DNA of 64,000 nucleotides from Litomosoides sigmodontis (Eukaryota > Nematoda > Chromadorea > Rhabditida > Onchocercidae): positions 11,597,599-11,661,598 of the forward strand of contig OY718804.1 of NCBI GenBank assembly GCA_963070105.1. Reading direction: 5' to 3'. Of the stretch, positions 54,912 through 64,000 are shown one piece after another (position 1 is the stretch's first letter; each line of letters begins with the position of its first letter). A program made the translations under genes and the position numbers. The notes beneath the pieces are model-generated. The model did not search any database and was not told where the DNA came from. It was given only the letters and a program-made list of their open reading frames with translations.

Positions 54912-57900
54912 TTAGGCTTAGGCTTAGGCTTAGGCTTAGGCTTAGGCTTAGGCTTAGGCTTAGGCTTAGGCTTAGGCTTAGACTTAGGCTTAGGCTTAGG
55001 CTTAGGCTTAGGCTTAGGCTTAGGCTTAGGCTTAGGCTTAGGCTTAGGCTTAGGCTTAGGCTTAGGCTTAGGTTTAGGCTTAGGCTTAGGCTTAGGCTTA
55101 GGCTTAGGCTTAGGCTTAGGCTTAGGCTTAGGCTTAGGCTTAGGCTTAGGCTTAGGCTTAGGCTTAGGCTTAGGCTTAGGCTTAGGCTTAGGCTTAGGCT
55201 TAGGCTTAGGCTTAGGCTTAGGCTTAGGCTTAGGCTTAGGCTTAGGCTTAGGCTTAGGCTTAGGCTTAGGCTTAGGCTTAGGCTTAGGCTTAGGCTTAGG
55301 CTTAGGCTTAGGCTTAGGCTTAGGCTTAGGCTTAGGCTTAGGCTTAGGCTTAGGCTTAGGCTTAGGCTTAGGCTTAGGCTTAGGCTTAGGCTTAGGCTTA
55401 GGCTTAGGCTTAGGCTTAGGCTTAGGCTTAGGCTTAGGCTTAGGCTTAGGCTTAGGCTTAGGCTTAGGCTTAGGCTTAGGCTTAGGCTTAGGCTTAGGCT
55501 TAGGCTTAGGCTTAGGCTTAGGCTTAGGCTTAGGCTTAGGCTTAGGCTTAGGCTTAGGCTTAGGCTTAGGCTTAGGCTTAGGCTTAGGCTTAGGCTTAGG
55601 CTTAGGCTTAGGCTTAGGCTTAGGCTTAGGCTTAGGCTTAGGCTTAGGCTTAGGCTTAGGCTTAGGCTTAGGCTTAGGCTTAGGCTTAGGCTTAGGCTTA
55701 GGCTTAGGCTTAGGCTTAGGCTTAGGCTTAGGCTTAGGCTTAGGCTTAGGCTTAGGCTTAGGCTTAGGCTTAGGCTTAGGCTTAGGCTTAGGCTTAGGCT
55801 TAGGCTTAGGCTTAGGCTTAGGCTTAGGCTTAGGCTTAGGCTTAGGCTTAGGCTTAGGCTTAGGCTTAGGCTTAGGCTTAGGCTTAGGCTTAGGCTTAGG
55901 CTTAGGCTTAGGCTTAGGCTTAGGCTTAGGCTTAGGCTTAGGCTTAGGCTTAGGCTTAGGCTTAGGCTTAGGCTTAGGCTTAGGCTTAGGCTTAGGCTTA
56001 GGCTTAGGCTTAGGCTTAGGCTTAGGCTTAGGCTTAGGCTTAGGCTTAGGCTTAGGCTTAGGCTTAGGCTTAGGCTTAGGCTTAGGCTTAGGCTTAGGCT
56101 TAGGCTTAGGCTTAGGCTTAGGCTTAGGCTTAGGCTTAGGCTTAGGCTTAGGCTTAGGCTTAGGCTTAGGCTTAGGCTTAGGCTTAGGCTTAGGCTTAGG
56201 CTTAGGCTTAGGCTTAGGCTTAGGCTTAGGCTTAGGCTTAGGCTTAGGCTTAGGCTTAGGCTTAGGCTTAGGCTTAGGCTTAGGCTTAGGCTTAGGCTTA
56301 GGCTTAGGCTTAGGCTTAGGCTTAGGCTTAGGCTTAGGCTTAGGCTTAGGCTTAGGCTTAGGCTTAGGCTTAGGCTTAGGCTTAGGCTTAGGCTTAGGCT
56401 TAGGCTTAGGCTTAGGCTTAGGCTTAGGCTTAGGCTTAGGCTTAGGCTTAGGCTTAGGCTTAGGCTTAGGCTTAGGCTTAGGCTTAGGCTTAGGCTTAGG
56501 CTTAGGCTTAGGCTTAGGCTTAGGCTTAGGCTTAGGCTTAGGCTTAGGCTTAGGCTTAGGCTTAGGCTTAGGCTTAGGCTTAGGCTTAGGCTTAGGCTTA
56601 GGCTTAGGCTTAGGCTTAGGCTTAGGCTTAGGCTTAGGCTTAGGCTTAGGCTTAGGCTTAGGCTTAGGCTTAGGCTTAGGCTTAGGCTTAGGCTTAGGCT
56701 TAGGCTTAGGCTTAGGCTTAGGCTTAGGCTTAGGCTTAGGCTTAGGCTTAGGCTTAGGCTTAGGCTTAGGCTTAGGCTTAGGCTTAGGCTTAGGCTTAGG
56801 CTTAGGCTTAGGCTTAGGCTTAGGCTTAGGCTTAGGCTTAGGCTTAGGCTTAGGCTTAGGCTTAGGCTTAGGCTTAGGCTTAGGCTTAGGCTTAGGCTTA
56901 GGCTTAGGCTTAGGCTTAGGCTTAGGCTTAGGCTTAGGCTTAGGCTTAGGCTTAGGCTTAGGCTTAGGCTTAGGCTTAGGCTTAGGCTTAGGCTTAGGCT
57001 TAGGCTTAGGCTTAGGCTTAGGCTTAGGCTTAGGCTTAGGCTTAGGCTTAGGCTTAGGCTTAGGCTTAGGCTTAGGCTTAGGCTTAGGCTTAGGCTTAGG
57101 CTTAGGCTTAGGCTTAGGCTTAGGCTTAGGCTTAGGCTTAGGCTTAGGCTTAGGCTTAGGCTTAGGCTTAGGCTTAGGCTTAGGCTTAGGCTTAGGCTTA
57201 GGCTTAGGCTTAGGCTTAGGCTTAGGCTTAGGCTTAGGCTTAGGCTTAGGCTTAGGCTTAGGCTTAGGCTTAGGCTTAGGCTTAGGCTTAGGCTTAGGCT
57301 TAGGCTTAGGCTTAGGCTTAGGCTTAGGCTTAGGCTTAGGCTTAGGCTTAGGCTTAGGCTTAGGCTTAGGCTTAGGCTTAGGCTTAGGCTTAGGCTTAGG
57401 CTTAGGCTTAGGCTTAGGCTTAGGCTTAGGCTTAGGCTTAGGCTTAGGCTTAGGCTTAGGCTTAGGCTTAGGCTTAGGCTTAGGCTTAGGCTTAGGCTTA
57501 GGCTTAGGCTTAGGCTTAGGCTTAGGCTTAGGCTTAGGCTTAGGCTTAGGCTTAGGCTTAGGCTTAGGCTTAGGCTTAGGCTTAGGCTTAGGCTTAGGCT
57601 TAGGCTTAGGCTTAGGCTTAGGCTTAGGCTTAGGCTTAGGCTTAGGCTTAGGCTTAGGCTTAGGCTTAGGCTTAGGCTTAGGCTTAGGCTTAGGCTTAGG
57701 CTTAGGCTTAGGCTTAGGCTTAGGCTTAGGCTTAGGCTTAGGCTTAGGCTTAGGCTTAGGCTTAGGCTTAGGCTTAGGCTTAGGCTTAGGCTTAGGCTTA
57801 GGCTTAGGCTTAGGCTTAGGCTTAGGCTTAGGCTTAGGCTTAGGCTTAGGCTTAGGCTTAGGCTTAGGCTTAGGCTTAGGCTTAGGCTTAGGCTTAGGCT

Positions 57901-60900
57901 TAGGCTTAGGCTTAGGCTTAGGCTTAGGCTTAGGCTTAGGCTTAGGCTTAGGCTTAGGCTTAGGCTTAGGCTTAGGCTTAGGCTTAGGCTTAGGCTTAGG
58001 CTTAGGCTTAGGCTTAGGCTTAGGCTTAGGCTTAGGCTTAGGCTTAGGCTTAGGCTTAGGCTTAGGCTTAGGCTTAGGCTTAGGCTTAGGCTTAGGCTTA
58101 GGCTTAGGCTTAGGCTTAGGCTTAGGCTTAGGCTTAGGCTTAGGCTTAGGCTTAGGCTTAGGCTTAGGCTTAGGCTTAGGCTTAGGCTTAGGCTTAGGCT
58201 TAGGCTTAGGCTTAGGCTTAGGCTTAGGCTTAGGCTTAGGCTTAGGCTTAGGCTTAGGCTTAGGCTTAGGCTTAGGCTTAGGCTTAGGCTTAGGCTTAGG
58301 CTTAGGCTTAGGCTTAGGCTTAGGCTTAGGCTTAGGCTTAGGCTTAGGCTTAGGCTTAGGCTTAGGCTTAGGCTTAGGCTTAGGCTTAGGCTTAGGCTTA
58401 GGCTTAGGCTTAGGCTTAGGCTTAGGCTTAGGCTTAGGCTTAGGCTTAGGCTTAGGCTTAGGCTTAGGCTTAGGCTTAGGCTTAGGCTTAGGCTTAGGCT
58501 TAGGCTTAGGCTTAGGCTTAGGCTTAGGCTTAGGCTTAGGCTTAGGCTTAGGCTTAGGCTTAGGCTTAGGCTTAGGCTTAGGCTTAGGCTTAGGCTTAGG
58601 CTTAGGCTTAGGCTTAGGCTTAGGCTTAGGCTTAGGCTTAGGCTTAGGCTTAGGCTTAGGCTTAGGCTTAGGCTTAGGCTTAGGCTTAGGCTTAGGCTTA
58701 GGCTTAGGCTTAGGCTTAGGCTTAGGCTTAGGCTTAGGCTTAGGCTTAGGCTTAGGCTTAGGCTTAGGCTTAGGCTTAGGCTTAGGCTTAGGCTTAGGCT
58801 TAGGCTTAGGCTTAGGCTTAGGCTTAGGCTTAGGCTTAGGCTTAGGCTTAGGCTTAGGCTTAGGCTTAGGCTTAGGCTTAGGCTTAGGCTTAGGCTTAGG
58901 CTTAGGCTTAGGCTTAGGCTTAGGCTTAGGCTTAGGCTTAGGCTTAGGCTTAGGCTTAGGCTTAGGCTTAGGCTTAGGCTTAGGCTTAGGCTTAGGCTTA
59001 GGCTTAGGCTTAGGCTTAGGCTTAGGCTTAGGCTTAGGCTTAGGCTTAGGCTTAGGCTTAGGCTTAGGCTTAGGCTTAGGCTTAGGCTTAGGCTTAGGCT
59101 TAGGCTTAGGCTTAGGCTTAGGCTTAGGCTTAGGCTTAGGCTTAGGCTTAGGCTTAGGCTTAGGCTTAGGCTTAGGCTTAGGCTTAGGCTTAGGCTTAGG
59201 CTTAGGCTTAGGCTTAGGCTTAGGCTTAGGCTTAGGCTTAGGCTTAGGCTTAGGCTTAGGCTTAGGCTTAGGCTTAGGCTTAGGCTTAGGCTTAGGCTTA
59301 GGCTTAGGCTTAGGCTTAGGCTTAGGCTTAGGCTTAGGCTTAGGCTTAGGCTTAGGCTTAGGCTTAGGCTTAGGCTTAGGCTTAGGCTTAGGCTTAGGCT
59401 TAGGCTTAGGCTTAGGCTTAGGCTTAGGCTTAGGCTTAGGCTTAGGCTTAGGCTTAGGCTTAGGCTTAGGCTTAGGCTTAGGCTTAGGCTTAGGCTTAGG
59501 CTTAGGCTTAGGCTTAGGCTTAGGCTTAGGCTTAGGCTTAGGCTTAGGCTTAGGCTTAGGCTTAGGCTTAGGCTTAGGCTTAGGCTTAGGCTTAGGCTTA
59601 GGCTTAGGCTTAGGCTTAGGCTTAGGCTTAGGCTTAGGCTTAGGCTTAGGCTTAGGCTTAGGCTTAGGCTTAGGCTTAGGCTTAGGCTTAGGCTTAGGCT
59701 TAGGCTTAGGCTTAGGCTTAGGCTTAGGCTTAGGCTTAGGCTTAGGCTTAGGCTTAGGCTTAGGCTTAGGCTTAGGCTTAGGCTTAGGCTTAGGCTTAGG
59801 CTTAGGCTTAGGCTTAGGCTTAGGCTTAGGCTTAGGCTTAGGCTTAGGCTTAGGCTTAGGCTTAGGCTTAGGCTTAGGCTTAGGCTTAGGCTTAGGCTTA
59901 GGCTTAGGCTTAGGCTTAGGCTTAGGCTTAGGCTTAGGCTTAGGCTTAGGCTTAGGCTTAGGCTTAGGCTTAGGCTTAGGCTTAGGCTTAGGCTTAGGCT
60001 TAGGCTTAGGCTTAGGCTTAGGCTTAGGCTTAGGCTTAGGCTTAGGCTTAGGCTTAGGCTTAGGCTTAGGCTTAGGCTTAGGCTTAGGCTTAGGCTTAGG
60101 CTTAGGCTTAGGCTTAGGCTTAGGCTTAGGCTTAGGCTTAGGCTTAGGCTTAGGCTTAGGCTTAGGCTTAGGCTTAGGCTTAGGCTTAGGCTTAGGCTTA
60201 GGCTTAGGCTTAGGCTTAGGCTTAGGCTTAGGCTTAGGCTTAGGCTTAGGCTTAGGCTTAGGCTTAGGCTTAGGCTTAGGCTTAGGCTTAGGCTTAGGCT
60301 TAGGCTTAGGCTTAGGCTTAGGCTTAGGCTTAGGCTTAGGCTTAGGCTTAGGCTTAGGCTTAGGCTTAGGCTTAGGCTTAGGCTTAGGCTTAGGCTTAGG
60401 CTTAGGCTTAGGCTTAGGCTTAGGCTTAGGCTTAGGCTTAGGCTTAGGCTTAGGCTTAGGCTTAGGCTTAGGCTTAGGCTTAGGCTTAGGCTTAGGCTTA
60501 GGCTTAGGCTTAGGCTTAGGCTTAGGCTTAGGCTTAGGCTTAGGCTTAGGCTTAGGCTTAGGCTTAGGCTTAGGCTTAGGCTTAGGCTTAGGCTTAGGCT
60601 TAGGCTTAGGCTTAGGCTTAGGCTTAGGCTTAGGCTTAGGCTTAGGCTTAGGCTTAGGCTTAGGCTTAGGCTTAGGCTTAGGCTTAGGCTTAGGCTTAGG
60701 CTTAGGCTTAGGCTTAGGCTTAGGCTTAGGCTTAGGCTTAGGCTTAGGCTTAGGCTTAGGCTTAGGCTTAGGCTTAGGCTTAGGCTTAGGCTTAGGCTTA
60801 GGCTTAGGCTTAGGCTTAGGCTTAGGCTTAGGCTTAGGCTTAGGCTTAGGCTTAGGCTTAGGCTTAGGCTTAGGCTTAGGCTTAGGCTTAGGCTTAGGCT

Positions 60901-63900
60901 TAGGCTTAGGCTTAGGCTTAGGCTTAGGCTTAGGCTTAGGCTTAGGCTTAGGCTTAGGCTTAGGCTTAGGCTTAGGCTTAGGCTTAGGCTTAGGCTTAGG
61001 CTTAGGCTTAGGCTTAGGCTTAGGCTTAGGCTTAGGCTTAGGCTTAGGCTTAGGCTTAGGCTTAGGCTTAGGCTTAGGCTTAGGCTTAGGCTTAGGCTTA
61101 GGCTTAGGCTTAGGCTTAGGCTTAGGCTTAGGCTTAGGCTTAGGCTTAGGCTTAGGCTTAGGCTTAGGCTTAGGCTTAGGCTTAGGCTTAGGCTTAGGCT
61201 TAGGCTTAGGCTTAGGCTTAGGCTTAGGCTTAGGCTTAGGCTTAGGCTTAGGCTTAGGCTTAGGCTTAGGCTTAGGCTTAGGCTTAGGCTTAGGCTTAGG
61301 CTTAGGCTTAGGCTTAGGCTTAGGCTTAGGCTTAGGCTTAGGCTTAGGCTTAGGCTTAGGCTTAGGCTTAGGCTTAGGCTTAGGCTTAGGCTTAGGCTTA
61401 GGCTTAGGCTTAGGCTTAGGCTTAGGCTTAGGCTTAGGCTTAGGCTTAGGCTTAGGCTTAGGCTTAGGCTTAGGCTTAGGCTTAGGCTTAGGCTTAGGCT
61501 TAGGCTTAGGCTTAGGCTTAGGCTTAGGCTTAGGCTTAGGCTTAGGCTTAGGCTTAGGCTTAGGCTTAGGCTTAGGCTTAGGCTTAGGCTTAGGCTTAGG
61601 CTTAGGCTTAGGCTTAGGCTTAGGCTTAGGCTTAGGCTTAGGCTTAGGCTTAGGCTTAGGCTTAGGCTTAGGCTTAGGCTTAGGCTTAGGCTTAGGCTTA
61701 GGCTTAGGCTTAGGCTTAGGCTTAGGCTTAGGCTTAGGCTTAGGCTTAGGCTTAGGCTTAGGCTTAGGCTTAGGCTTAGGCTTAGGCTTAGGCTTAGGCT
61801 TAGGCTTAGGCTTAGGCTTAGGCTTAGGCTTAGGCTTAGGCTTAGGCTTAGGCTTAGGCTTAGGCTTAGGCTTAGGCTTAGGCTTAGGCTTAGGCTTAGG
61901 CTTAGGCTTAGGCTTAGGCTTAGGCTTAGGCTTAGGCTTAGGCTTAGGCTTAGGCTTAGGCTTAGGCTTAGGCTTAGGCTTAGGCTTAGGCTTAGGCTTA
62001 GGCTTAGGCTTAGGCTTAGGCTTAGGCTTAGGCTTAGGCTTAGGCTTAGGCTTAGGCTTAGGCTTAGGCTTAGGCTTAGGCTTAGGCTTAGGCTTAGGCT
62101 TAGGCTTAGGCTTAGGCTTAGGCTTAGGCTTAGGCTTAGGCTTAGGCTTAGGCTTAGGCTTAGGCTTAGGCTTAGGCTTAGGCTTAGGCTTAGGCTTAGG
62201 CTTAGGCTTAGGCTTAGGCTTAGGCTTAGGCTTAGGCTTAGGCTTAGGCTTAGGCTTAGGCTTAGGCTTAGGCTTAGGCTTAGGCTTAGGCTTAGGCTTA
62301 GGCTTAGGCTTAGGCTTAGGCTTAGGCTTAGGCTTAGGCTTAGGCTTAGGCTTAGGCTTAGGCTTAGGCTTAGGCTTAGGCTTAGGCTTAGGCTTAGGCT
62401 TAGGCTTAGGCTTAGGCTTAGGCTTAGGCTTAGGCTTAGGCTTAGGCTTAGGCTTAGGCTTAGGCTTAGGCTTAGGCTTAGGCTTAGGCTTAGGCTTAGG
62501 CTTAGGCTTAGGCTTAGGCTTAGGCTTAGGCTTAGGCTTAGGCTTAGGCTTAGGCTTAGGCTTAGGCTTAGGCTTAGGCTTAGGCTTAGGCTTAGGCTTA
62601 GGCTTAGGCTTAGGCTTAGGCTTAGGCTTAGGCTTAGGCTTAGGCTTAGGCTTAGGCTTAGGCTTAGGCTTAGGCTTAGGCTTAGGCTTAGGCTTAGGCT
62701 TAGGCTTAGGCTTAGGCTTAGGCTTAGGCTTAGGCTTAGGCTTAGGCTTAGGCTTAGGCTTAGGCTTAGGCTTAGGCTTAGGCTTAGGCTTAGGCTTAGG
62801 CTTAGGCTTAGGCTTAGGCTTAGGCTTAGGCTTAGGCTTAGGCTTAGGCTTAGGCTTAGGCTTAGGCTTAGGCTTAGGCTTAGGCTTAGGCTTAGGCTTA
62901 GGCTTAGGCTTAGGCTTAGGCTTAGGCTTAGGCTTAGGCTTAGGCTTAGGCTTAGGCTTAGGCTTAGGCTTAGGCTTAGGCTTAGGCTTAGGCTTAGGCT
63001 TAGGCTTAGGCTTAGGCTTAGGCTTAGGCTTAGGCTTAGGCTTAGGCTTAGGCTTAGGCTTAGGCTTAGGCTTAGGCTTAGGCTTAGGCTTAGGCTTAGG
63101 CTTAGGCTTAGGCTTAGGCTTAGGCTTAGGCTTAGGCTTAGGCTTAGGCTTAGGCTTAGGCTTAGGCTTAGGCTTAGGCTTAGGCTTAGGCTTAGGCTTA
63201 GGCTTAGGCTTAGGCTTAGGCTTAGGCTTAGGCTTAGGCTTAGGCTTAGGCTTAGGCTTAGGCTTAGGCTTAGGCTTAGGCTTAGGCTTAGGCTTAGGCT
63301 TAGGCTTAGGCTTAGGCTTAGGCTTAGGCTTAGGCTTAGGCTTAGGCTTAGGCTTAGGCTTAGGCTTAGGCTTAGGCTTAGGCTTAGGCTTAGGCTTAGG
63401 CTTAGGCTTAGGCTTAGGCTTAGGCTTAGGCTTAGGCTTAGGCTTAGGCTTAGGCTTAGGCTTAGGCTTAGGCTTAGGCTTAGGCTTAGGCTTAGGCTTA
63501 GGCTTAGGCTTAGGCTTAGGCTTAGGCTTAGGCTTAGGCTTAGGCTTAGGCTTAGGCTTAGGCTTAGGCTTAGGCTTAGGCTTAGGCTTAGGCTTAGGCT
63601 TAGGCTTAGGCTTAGGCTTAGGCTTAGGCTTAGGCTTAGGCTTAGGCTTAGGCTTAGGCTTAGGCTTAGGCTTAGGCTTAGGCTTAGGCTTAGGCTTAGG
63701 CTTAGGCTTAGGCTTAGGCTTAGGCTTAGGCTTAGGCTTAGGCTTAGGCTTAGGCTTAGGCTTAGGCTTAGGCTTAGGCTTAGGCTTAGGCTTAGGCTTA
63801 GGCTTAGGCTTAGGCTTAGGCTTAGGCTTAGGCTTAGGCTTAGGCTTAGGCTTAGGCTTAGGCTTAGGCTTAGGCTTAGGCTTAGGCTTAGGCTTAGGCT

Positions 63901-64000
63901 TAGGCTTAGGCTTAGGCTTAGGCTTAGGCTTAGGCTTAGGCTTAGGCTTAGGCTTAGGCTTAGGCTTAGGCTTAGGCTTAGGCTTAGGCTTAGGCTTAGG
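54912..64000 (+). repeat. Telomere, (TTAGGC)n
   Basis: About 9.09 kb, roughly 1515 copies of the nematode telomere hexamer, continuing past the window edge. The G-rich strand runs 5' to 3' toward the right, as needed for a right chromosome end. Only two variant units are seen, both near the inner edge: TTAGAC around 54978 and TTAGGT around 55070. Confidence 0.99.

Overview
This window is the right-hand end of a nematode chromosome. The last 9.1 kb is an almost perfect (TTAGGC)n array, the nematode telomere repeat, with the G-rich strand running toward the window edge. The genes carry many short introns with TTTCAG-type acceptors. Several start codons sit just after such an acceptor, which suggests spliced-leader trans-splicing. 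The 23-nt Ire1 intron in xbp-1 and the 18S/28S sequences also fit a nematode. AT-rich single-copy DNA, long dinucleotide microsatellites and the rRNA look suggest a spirurid (clade III) worm, but I cannot name the species.

Layout: (1) 1-4.4 kb, minus strand: two tandem paralogous genes for small type II membrane proteins with a C-terminal thrombospondin type-1 module. (2) 5.6-10.3 kb, minus: a 16-exon gene for a ~718-residue protein with about four helix-turn-helix (pipsqueak-like) modules, which I could not name. (3) 12.6-13.1 kb, plus: a two-exon gene for a 70-residue hydrophilic protein. (4) 13.9-15.5 kb, minus: BRX1, a 60S ribosome assembly factor. (5) 16.9-19.6 kb, plus: a J-domain protein of the ARG1-like group. 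(6) 21-22.2 kb, plus: xbp-1, with its Ire1-processed intron visible base by base. (7) 22.8-25.6 kb, minus: Pelota (ribosome rescue), convergent with xbp-1. (8) 26.8-31.7 kb, plus: a LOTUS-plus-Tudor germ-granule-type protein. (9) 34.9-39.4 kb, plus: a GALNT1/13-type polypeptide GalNAc transferase. (10) 41.3-52.4 kb, plus: one complete rDNA unit (18S, 5.8S, 28S) flanked on both sides by related intergenic-spacer repeats. (11) 52.4-54.9 kb: subtelomeric DNA with a decayed Patched-related fragment, short tandem duplications and a degenerate 16-17 bp satellite that grades into the telomere. (12) 54.9-64 kb: telomere.

The genes are not an operon. They are independent housekeeping or developmental genes on alternating strands. 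Shared themes are proteostasis and translation: BRX1 and rRNA for ribosome building, Pelota for stalled-ribosome rescue, XBP-1 and a J protein for protein folding, and GALNT for O-glycosylation. This is probably coincidence of neighbourhood.

Exon models were built by hand from reading frame, intron phase and splice consensus. For nine genes the exon lengths sum to a multiple of three with compatible phases. Weak points are stated in the entries.
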